From assembly GCA_032173965.1 (NCBI GenBank), contig CM063283.1, positions 115,992,687 through 116,056,686 on the forward strand: a DNA stretch of 64,000 nt, written 5' to 3'. The notes under the pieces were generated by a model. The model saw only the letters and a program-made list of their open reading frames with translations, ran no database searches and was not told the origin of the DNA. The DNA is from Sitta carolinensis (lineage: Eukaryota > Chordata > Aves > Passeriformes > Sittidae). Position 1 is the stretch's first letter; each line of letters opens with the position of its first letter. Shown in pieces: positions 55,716-64,000 of this stretch. A program made the position numbers and the translations under genes.

Positions 55716-57215
55716 ATGATGGATAAATGACACTGCCTCGCTTCATTCCTGTTCTGGTCAACATTTGTGTTTTGTGCCAGTCTCACAGTTTAGTCCCGTG
55801 TCTGACATTCCTTTGGTATCAGCTGACCCCACACAACTCCCAGAGATCCAGCTGGGCTTGTGTTGGTGGATTTGGAAGGGTTTTATTTCCCAGGAGGGGA
55901 GAAGTGTCTCTGCAGCAGCAGAACTTGCTTACCAGTCAAACTTCTGCTCTGCAAGACAAAAAACCTGGCCCTAAGGAGTTCAAGGAGTTAAGGAGACTGA
56001 CTCTGAAATGCAGTCTGGGATACTCTGATGCATTCCACTGAGATGTTTGTCCTTTTTATTGTTTTAGGATCAGCCACTGCACTCCTCTGCCTCTGTATCC
56101 TGGGATTGCACTGTCCTGTGGAAGTCCAGGGTAATCCAGCACAAGTGGCATGACCCTGAGGGCAGCCACACGTTCCCTGGGAAAGTTTGTGTGTCCTGGG
56201 AATTGCACACAGACTCATGTTCTGACTGGGTTTGAGGACACAAAATCCTCTGTTTCCTCCTCCTGTGTGCATCAGCAGCCCTTGGCCCTGGGTCACAGAT
56301 TCCATGAGTTAACCCCGGCCCTGAGAACACTGCGGGTCATCCACGAGGCCAGGACGAGCTGGAGGGGCCAAGCACACGACGTGGGACCCTGGGAAGGGAG
56401 ATAGGGCTTTTCAAAAGAGGACAGGAAATGTCTAAAATGCAGCTTCTGGGTGCACCCAGACCTGCACTGAGCGTCCCAAATTTGGGGTCCCTGTGGAATC
56501 CAAGGCCCGTGGCAGGAGGTGATGGCTGGATGTGATCCCTGGAGCTGTGGAGCTCATCTGCTCTGAGGTGAGCTGAGAAGCTCTGCCACTCCAAACAGGA
56601 ACCTTCAAACCAGATCCTGACCCCAAACCCACGTCCCAGACCCCAAACTCTTTGTCTCAGGTTTCTCCTGGGGGTGGGAAGGGTTTAGAACCTTTTATGT
56701 CCTGCAGAAATGAACCCTCAGCTTTTGCCCTGGGCAGCTGTTCCAGGGCTGGGCAAGCCTTCCCAATGTCCAGCCTGAGCTGTTCCCTCTCCTGTCCCAC
56801 AAAACCCTCTGTCCAGGAGCAGCACAGGTCCTGGGATCACTCACATCACAGTTGCTCATGTATTGGTTATAAATTCCCCTGGATCTTTCTCCCGTCCCTT
56901 CTGGAAGCAGAATCATCTGGTAATGCTTTGCCAGATTGAATTTTGACCAGCTTGATGACATCCCAGTGATTTATTTTGAAGAAATCATTGCAGAATTGCA
57001 GCATAATGTTGTTACTGCCTCTCCTCACAGCTCTGCCCTCGTTTCCTTGCGTTGTTAGCGAGATGCCTGGTGCAATATTTTCCAAAAATCACATTATAAC
57101 AGAGTGATAAAGGAGAATGGACACATTTGGCCTTATGAGAATGAAACTACTTCAAACTGCAGAACATAAGATCCGTTTAGGAGATCAAAACACAGACTTT
57201 GTTAAACCTTTTCAG
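55716..57215. other. Intergenic, no gene recognised
   Basis: No repeats of note and no open frame with recognisable features on either strand. Confidence 0.4.
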
Positions 57216-57219
57216 AATG

Positions 57220-57370
57220 TTATCCCTGGAAGTTTTCCAGGCCAGGTTGGAAAGGCCTTGGAGCGACCTGGTCTGGTGGAAGGGGTCCCTGCTCATGGCA
57301 GGGGCTGGAACTGGGTGAGCTTTGAGGTCCCTCCCAACCCAAACTCTGGGTTTCTATGATTCTGTATTCT
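57220..57370 (+). repeat. CR1 LINE 3' fragment
   Basis: CCAGGCCAGGTTGGAAAGGC through GGTCCCTCCCAACCCAAACT to TTTCTATGATTCTG, the classic CR1 end. Confidence 0.85.
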
Positions 57371-57884
57371 GGAATTTGATATCTTTAAACTTTGTCAAAC
57401 AGGGTGAGGAAAAATGTGAAATTCATTCACCACTCATGCACCTCAACCCTGCCTCCTTGATCCAGACGTGGCTGGGCAACCTGGAAACCCTTAAATTCAT
57501 TCTTTCTAGGAAGGAAATCCTCCTGCAGAGCAGACTGCAGCTGTCCCTGTCCCTGGCACACACCTGGACCCACCTGGCCCATTTTGGGCACCCGGGAATG
57601 CACCAGAAATCAGCGTGGGCTTTTCAGGGGCACTTTTTGTTGCTCTGGCCCAGCAGTGCTCCTTCCACAGGTAATGCTGTTTCCTCTGCCCAGCTGGTGG
57701 AACTGTGCTGTGGGTGGGGGCTTCAGGAGGAACCAGGAATGCCTGTGAGGAATGACCTGGTCTGAGAGTGCCCAGCGTGGTGCTGGGTTTGGGTTTGGGC
57801 TCTGCTGAGCACTCCCAGCAGCAGGACTTTCACTGCTCTGCCTGCTTTTCCCTCCTCATCAGGGAACTTTATTGCATCCCGTTG

Positions 57885-58085
57885 TTATTTAGAACCCCAG
57901 AATACCCTGAGCTGGGAGGGACCCCCAGGATCACTGATCACCCCCTGCCCTGCCCAGACCCCCCAACCCCACCCTGTCCATCCCAAAGGCTCCTGGAGCT
58001 CTGGCAGCCTCAGACCCTGCCCCAGCCCCGTGTGCCTCCTCTGGACACCCTCGGAGAGTTTTAGATCTTTGTCCTATCCTGGCAC
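57885..58085 (-). repeat. CR1 LINE fragment
   Basis: The plus strand reads AGAACCCCAGAATACCCTGA, GCTGGGAGGGACCCCCAGGA, then a C-rich block resembling reverse-complement CR1. 58090-59060 shows nothing else. Confidence 0.55.
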
Positions 58086-59079
58086 CCGAAACTGCCCCAG
58101 CACTGAAGCACCCACACAAACTTCAGCTGCTTTCTCTCTCGTGTCCCTCCTCTGGGCTCTGTCTGAGAGCTTTATCTCTCCCGTTTGCAGCAGTCTCCTG
58201 CCTGGCAGAGCTCTGGGCAGTGCTGATCTCCGGCAGTGACCCCGGCTGTGCCCCAGCGCGGGCAGGCAGGACCCGCTGTTTGCAGATGTCTCTGCCACTG
58301 TTTGATTTTCCATCCCGTGCACTAAAAGTGGACTCTGCTGCCTGTGCAGCCTCACCCCCCGGGCCCTCCGTGTTCTCTGAAGCCCCCGTTGGGTTATCTC
58401 CCTGACGGGCCAAGCCAGGCATTAACTGAGTCAATGTTTGAGGAGCTCGCTCCCTGCGGGTGGGGGCCACGGGGCTCCCGTGTGGCTCTCACGGGAAACT
58501 GCCTGATTCCATTTGGCTTTACCTGGGGTTTCATGGCTTCAATTGAAGTCCCCGTTTCTCTCCTGGAAATGCCCCAGTGCCCTCCCCTCTGCAAGAGCTG
58601 CAGCTGTGCAGGGGTGAGAAAGGAGCTGGGCTGGGAGCATCTCCCTCTGTTATTGCTTCCACGGTCAGGGTTAAGGTCACCCTGTTGTCCATAAGATGAT
58701 GAATCCCAGAATCCCCAAATCCCCGAGGCTTTGCCAGCATGAACATCTCTATGATTTTGATCAAGTAAAAAAGTACTTTTTTAAATGAGCTTGCAGTGGA
58801 ATTTTGGAACTCCTCACTGCTGGATGTGGTGGGATCCCAAAGGACATGTAAAACGATCAGACAAATCCGCAGGTGAGAGATCTTTTGTTTCCTATGAAAC
58901 ACAATGGCTGAGGTGCTGCCTCCCGCTCAGGAAGCCTCTGAATTGATTGCCAGATGCTGGGACACTGCCAAGGGAATGATAAACTGAAAATGACCTTCCT
59001 AAATGGCCATTAACAGCCGCTCTTGGTGGCAGGATGGCAAGAGGGAGGATTCTTTCGTTTACTCAACAGAATAGAACTC

Positions 59080-59200
59080 CGGAGTGGTTTGGTTGGAGAG
59101 GAACCTTAAAGCCCACCCCATTCCCCCCCTGCCATGGGCAGGAACACCTTTCCCTGGAGCAGGGTGCTCCAGCCTGGCCTTGAGCCCTTCCAGGGGTGAA
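59080..59200 (-). repeat. CR1 LINE 3' fragment
   Basis: The plus strand has GGAACCTTAAAGCCCACCCC, CTGCCATGGGCAGGAACACC and GGGTGCTCCAGCCTGGCCTT. Confidence 0.75.
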
Positions 59201-59609
59201 TCACCCACACGCCTACTGCACAGTGTGAGACTGTTTCATCCTCCCGGATTTGCTCCAAACCCTCCTCTCCTCCCATCTGTGCCTCAGGCGCTGCCCACGC
59301 CGAGCTCCCCACCGGGGTGTCTCCCTGCTGTGCCCCCCCAAGCCACTCTTGCTGGTTTCCTGCTGAATTCCCCTTCCCGGGCACGTGGGTGCTGCAGTGT
59401 GTGGGAAGGGCTGCGAGCAGCTGCCATCCCTTTTCCCATCTCTACCTTCCCATCCCTAAGAAAGCAGCGGGAGCTCTCCCCGGAGCCCGGCTGGGCACTG
59501 CCCTTGGCTCCTGGGCTGGCCAGAGCCCACCCAGCAGGGCAGAGCTCGGGGCAGTGCTCAGAGCAGAGTGGGGAGGGATGGCCAGGAGGGGAGGAGCAGG
59601 GGTGGAGGC

Positions 59610-60010
59610 TTGGTCATGGAATCCCAGGATCCCCAAATCCCAGCCCACGGGGTGCCAGCTGTGCCCACCTTGTCCCCCTGAGTGCCACCTCCAGTGTCCC
59701 CTGCAGGGCTGGGCACTGCCACCCTCCCTGGGCAGCCCCTGCCCAGCCCTGCCCACCCTTGCCAGCCAAGGGAAATTCCCCCTGGGCTCCCCCTGAGCCT
59801 GCCCAGCCCAGCCTGAGCCCGTGCCCTCTGCTCCTGTCCTCTCCTCCCATGGGAAAACCTTCACGAGTGCCCAGCCCTGGAGGTGTCCAAGTGCTCCTGG
59901 AGGTGGCACCGGGTGCCCTGGGCTGGGGGACAAGGTGGGGTTCAGGCACAGGTTGGACTCCGTGGTCTTGGGCAGCTTCTCCCATCTCAGTGATCCCGGG
60001 ATTCCGTGAA
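59610..60010. repeat. CR1-related composite
   Basis: 59610-59830 is the reverse complement of the block at 53220-53390. 59830-60010 looks like a second CR1 piece in the + sense ending in GATCCCGGGATTCCGTGAAT. Confidence 0.6.
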
Positions 60011-60073
60011 TTTCCTGGTGCCCATGGAGGGCAGTGCCCCAGCACAAATGGGTTCACAGCTACAGAAGTGTCC

Positions 60074-60445
60074 TTTAGGGCCAGAAGCTGCATTTCCTAC
60101 AGACCCCTCACATGAGACAAACCCATTTGCCCTCCCTGGCCTGGTGCAGGCACACAAACAGAGGTTAAATTCAGTTTCCACCCTACAGCTGAGGGAGCAA
60201 AGATGAATTTATTGCCACAAGACTTCTTGACACAGACAGTTCCTGGGCCGCCCGAGGGGACACCTGGGGTTGTGTTTGCCTTTGTGATAGCCAGTCTGGT
60301 TTTATTGTGCAATATAGTGTGATTTTAATTAAACGTTTGGTGTCCCACCAGTCAAAGGGAGACAGCCAGAACTTCCCTGCTGTCATTCCCTCGCAGCGGT
60401 GCTGCAAGCACTCCTCTTGCAGAATTTATTATTGCCACTACAGGT
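60074..60445 (+). repeat. 372-bp duplicated segment, second copy
   Basis: Identical to 48762-49133. Flanks differ on both sides, so the borders are sharp. Confidence 0.95.
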
Positions 60446-60680
60446 TTATCCCCCCAATAAAAATTACGTGTATTGCCAGCACCGTGGCTGCAGCACCGCA
60501 GCCATAAATCCCCGGGAGCCATAAACATGTCACCAATAAACTATCAGGGGAAAATCCTGCCTGCCGGGAGGGCGGCATTAAATGGAAATGCTCATTTACT
60601 GCACACACTCCTCCCGCTGCTTGCGCAGGGAGCCGGGGCTCCGCGGCTCCCGGGTGATTGGGCAGGGGCAGCGATAAAAG
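60446..60680. promoter_or_regulatory. Candidate conserved noncoding element
   Basis: Non-repetitive sequence with CCAATAAAAATTACG, GCCATAAATC, GCCATAAACATG, CACCAATAAAC and ATTTACTGC, motifs typical of HOX/CDX-type sites. Function is inferred. Confidence 0.3.
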
Positions 60681-60689
60681 CACTGCCCT

Positions 60690-60935
60690 CGGACCGGGAC
60701 ACGGGCAGGGACAGGGCAGGGACAGGGGCAGGGACAGGGACAGAGAGAGAGAGGGACAGGGCAGGGACAGGGACAGAGAGAGGGACAGGGACAGGACACG
60801 GTCAGGGCGCGGTCAGGGACAGTGCACGGACAAGGACAGGTCAGGGGCAGGGCAGGGACCCGGACAGGAGCTGTGACAGGGCAGGAACAGGGCAGAGCAC
60901 GATCAGGGCAGGGCCAGGGCAGGACACGGGCACTG
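60690..60935 (+). repeat. GGGACAGGGCAGGGACAGGG minisatellite
   Basis: G/A-rich units of 6-18 bp. Long open frames on both strands across it are low complexity. Confidence 0.85.
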
Positions 60936-61029
60936 GATTCTCCTCTGCTCCTCGACAGGCACAGCCCGCACCGGCCCGAGAGCCCCCGGCACCCCCGGTA
61001 AGTGAGGCAGAACCCCTGCACCCCTCTGG

Positions 61030-61260
61030 GGGACAGTGACACGGTGTGAATGTGACAGTGACACTGGTGTGAATGTGACACGGGTGGGGACAATGACACG
61101 GGTGGGACAGTGACGCTGGTGTGAGTGTGACAAGGGTGGGGGCAGTGACACTGGTTGGACAGTGACACGGGTGGGACGGTGACACTGGTGGGACAGTGAG
61201 ACTAGTGGGAGTGTGACACCGGTGTGAGTGTGACACGGGTGGGGGTGTGACACAGGAGAG
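61030..61260 (+). repeat. GTGACACTGGTGTGAATGTG minisatellite
   Basis: About ten units of 15-25 bp with GGTGGGACAGTGACAC variants. Confidence 0.85.
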
Positions 61261-61479
61261 TGTGTCCCCCGTGTCCCCCGTGCCCCCCGTGCCCCCCGTG
61301 CCCGCGGCTGGGCTGTGCAGAGGGAGGGGCCGGTGTGCTCCAGGCGGAGCCGTGGTGGAGGTGTCGGTGTGCCGGGCTCGGGTGGCATCCAGCTGCTCCA
61401 GGGAATGGCCGTCCCTGGCCGGGCTCCCATGGCAGCAGCAGTGGGGCTCTCGGGACCACAGGTCCCTGCTGACCCCAGG

Positions 61480-61795
61480 TCTCATGCTGACCCCACTGCC
61501 CCACTGATCCTGCTGACCCACTGACCCTGACCCCATCCTGCTGACCCCACTGACCCAATGCGATGACCCCACTGACCCCCTATCCTGACCCCACTGACCC
61601 TGCTGAACCCCACTGACCCTATTGACCCCACTGACCCTTCGCTGACACCCACTGACCCATTGACCCCACTGACCCTGCTGACCCCAGCCCTGCTGCCCCA
61701 CTGACCCCACTGACCCCACTGACCCCCAGTTCCCTGCTGACCCCACTGACCCTATTGACCCCGCTGACCCCAATTCTCTGCTGACCCTGCTGGTC
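61480..61795 (+). repeat. CTGACCCCACTGACC minisatellite
   Basis: Units of 6-15 bp with single-base slippage. The following 61800-62205 is unremarkable. Confidence 0.88.
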
Positions 61796-62204
61796 CTGCT
61801 GCCCCTCCCCTGGTAGCTGGGCAGGAGTGATGCTGCTGCGGGAACAGCAGCGCCTCCTCTTTGGGAAGGAGCAGATTTCTGAGCCTCATCCCAGCTCCCA
61901 GGGCCCCGCTCCTGACCCTGAAAACACCAGCATTTTGAGGTTTTGGTGAACATCAAAGTCAGAGACAGGCAGGAAATCAGGAGATGGCTTTAAAGGCAGG
62001 CAAAGGGATGGCAGTGTGTCCTCCACGAGGGTCGTGCCCTGGCTCCTGGCCTCCTCCCAGGCAGGAGCACCTGGGAGCAGGAGACACCTCTCTGAGCCAG
62101 GGGGCTCAGCAGCCACCTCCCAGGGCTGCCACGAGTCCTTGGCTTGGTATCCTCCTGGAATGGGAGCTTGGCTTCCTCCTCAGGGCTTGCCTGCAAGAAA
62201 GGTG

Positions 62205-62312
62205 CAATTGCCATCCCATGGTAGTTAGCCAGGAAATCCTTTCTGGCCTGGTTCTGGGATTCTGTGATTCTGGGATTCTGTGATTCTGTGATTCTGGGAT
62301 TCTGTGACACAG
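62205..62312 (+). repeat. CR1 tail with a GATTCTGGGATTCTGTG microsatellite
   Basis: An expanded version of the 8-bp terminal repeat of CR1. 62320-62880 contains an AT-rich tract and no gene. Confidence 0.65.
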
Positions 62313-62884
62313 ACCTGCATGCTGTAAGTTCTATGTTACCTACACACATACAAATGCTCATAAGCCCGAACTATTTATCTATTTATATAATGTATTGTAT
62401 ATGCATTATATGTTTGTATTTATGCATATCCCTCACAGACACACAGGTGAAACATGGAGGGGTAAAACCCTCTGGGAGTGGAATCTGTATCTGCAAAGTG
62501 TTGGGGCACATAACAAACCAGAGCAGCTCAGAGGGGAGCAGAGGGAATAAATCCTATTTCTGAGTAACTTCTGTGCTGTGGTGGGAGTTGCTGGTGTTGG
62601 ACCAAGTCAGGTTTGAGGGAAGGTTTTCTTACAAGTGAAGCATCTCCTGCAGACCCAGGGAGCTCTCACCAGTCCCTTCCTTCCTTGGTGCTCTAACAGT
62701 GTCTTTATCCACCTCTGTATTCCTGGAAAACTGGTGAATCTCAGTGTCTTTGAGAGTTCTGGATGTCTGCCAGAAGCTGTGCTCAGGGTCACAGGCCTGC
62801 ACACACTCAGATTTTTCAGGTTTTTAACCCAGGCCCCAGATGTGACTGAGTTGCAGGAGTCTGCAGATTGATTTCACTGCTCAG

Positions 62885-62960
62885 ATCACAGAATCGTGCA
62901 ATGGTGGCACCTTAAAGCCCATCCAGTGCCACCCTGTGCCACGGCAGGTGTGGCAGTTCT
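62885..62960 (-). repeat. CR1 LINE 3' fragment
   Basis: The plus strand has CACAGAATCGTGCAATGG, then ACCTTAAAGCCCATCCAGTG and GCCACGGCAGGTGTGGCAG. 62970-63560 shows nothing recognisable. Confidence 0.6.
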
Positions 62961-63564
62961 TGGACTCCCATGTGTCTCTCCCCTGATAGGGGAGGCCTTT
63001 TGGAAAAGTCCTTGCTAGGAAAAATGGCAAATAGGACTCTTGGTTGTTCTCCAGGTTGTTTATTATTTCCTTATCAGCAATCTCAGCACTCCAGGCTTTA
63101 CACCAGCTCAGTGTGAGGGAGAAAAGACAACAAAAGGCCCCAACACATGGAATCAAGGTTCTCTTAAAGATAATTCACCCAGTTGTCACCAAGAATGTTC
63201 ATTATTTCTGCTTTTCTACCAATAACTAACTCAATTTCTATTCCTGTAACTGCACTGAGGCAAATTGTGCCCAATGTTCCTGTGCCCCAAACCCTGCAGG
63301 ACAGGGAGGGGAGGGAGGAGGAGGAAGCCTAAAAACCACAAGGATCCCATCTTACTTCCCATCCTAACAAACCCAAAATCTAAATTCCTCACCCTGTGAT
63401 AAATCACATACTATGCCACTATCTGATTGACATTCTTGACAATTCTGCTTCATCCCAAAGCCTGGGCAGCCCTTCCCATGGCCCAAGGTTCAAAGCTGTG
63501 TTTGTCAGGAGGTTTGCACCCTTCAAACCATGCAGGGAAATCTTCTCTGCATTCTGGGTTCCAA

Positions 63565-63700
63565 CAGCAGGGCCCCCTGCCCCAGGCTGCTCCAGCCCCA
63601 GTGTCCAGCCTGGCCTGGGGCATTCCAGGGAGCCAGGGGCAGCCACAGCTGCTCTGGGCGCCCTGGGCCAGGGCCTGCCACCCTCCAGATGCTGTTGCAT
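63565..63700 (-). repeat. CR1 LINE fragment
   Basis: CAGGGCCCCCTGCCCCAGGC and CTCCAGCCCCAGTGTCCAGC on the plus strand, reverse-complement CR1. The end of the window, 63700-64000, has no gene. Confidence 0.8.
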
Positions 63701-64000
63701 TGGCAGGAAGGGGCAGCTCGTACCTTTGGGGAGCTCTGAGCCAGCAGCAAGGACCAGGGTACCCGTGGGCAGTTTCCTTTGGTGCCATCAGGCTCCCTGG
63801 GACCATCGGGGGATGCTCCAGCTGCCCACCCCTGCCCAAGCCCCCCAGGCACTGCCCAGGCTCTCTGAGGAAGGGCTGGGGTTGTCCCTTCAGCTCCTGA
63901 CACAGTGGGGCTGCAGCTCAGGGTGGTTCTGATACCAACACGTGGCTCTGCCCTGCCTGGAGAAAATCTAGTGATTTGGGGTGTTCCCCAGGTCCCATCA

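Noticed and set aside
60473..61039. Open frame with Arg/Asp/Gly repeats
   Set aside because: Product of the GGGACAGGG minisatellite.
33186..64000. ART-family ADP-ribosyltransferase genes expected next to CHRNA10 from mammalian synteny
   Set aside because: I looked for recognisable coding exons on both strands and found none. They may lie beyond the window or be absent.
1..64000. Bacterial-type features such as CRISPR arrays, operons or ribosome binding sites
   Set aside because: Spliced vertebrate genes and CR1 repeats make this nuclear DNA of a bird; the tandem repeats lack CRISPR repeat-spacer structure.

Overview
The window is bird nuclear DNA. It contains the 3' half of an avian NUP98 gene and a complete CHRNA10 in the same order and orientation as in mammals. 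Both have short GC-rich introns, and the flanking DNA is full of CR1 LINE 3' ends, the typical avian repeat. I cannot name the species.

Layout on the + strand. (1) About 126-9070: eleven exons of NUP98 encoding the Nup96 part of the precursor, followed by a 3' UTR that opens with a 24-bp minisatellite. (2) About 9826-11055: intergenic DNA with a CR1 fragment, then a CpG-rich CHRNA10 promoter with a palindromic CRE. (3) 11056-13347: CHRNA10, five exons. (4) 13851-33185: the striking part. This is an array of about eleven copies of a gene family I do not recognise: one inverted truncated copy, one degenerate copy, then nine copies with TATA boxes. Type A copies have a small first exon encoding a membrane segment, a 126-bp intron, and a second exon encoding a helical stretch, a Ser/Pro/Gln-rich linker and an Arg-rich tail. 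Type B copies lack exon 1: the same promoter is joined into exon 2, with a new start codon in a CACCATGG context. Four copies carry a solo LTR (653-655 bp, GTGC target duplication) at the same site, and this LTR supplies their stop codon. From copy 3 on, A and B alternate as a roughly 3.8-kb dimer. The last copy is divergent, and its C-terminus carries an RHVHF motif resembling a PP1-docking site. (5) 33186-64000: no convincing gene. It holds CR1 pieces, many minisatellites, an LTR-like segment, a perfect 372-bp duplication 11.3 kb apart, and several AT-rich blocks with homeodomain-type motifs that may be conserved noncoding elements.

A caution runs through the whole window. NUP98, CHRNA10 and most array copies carry single-base losses, mostly in homopolymers, that break otherwise well-conserved frames. 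Because two essential conserved genes show the same defect, I think most are sequence or assembly errors, and many 'broken' array copies are probably intact. Copies 5, 6 and 7 are open as given.
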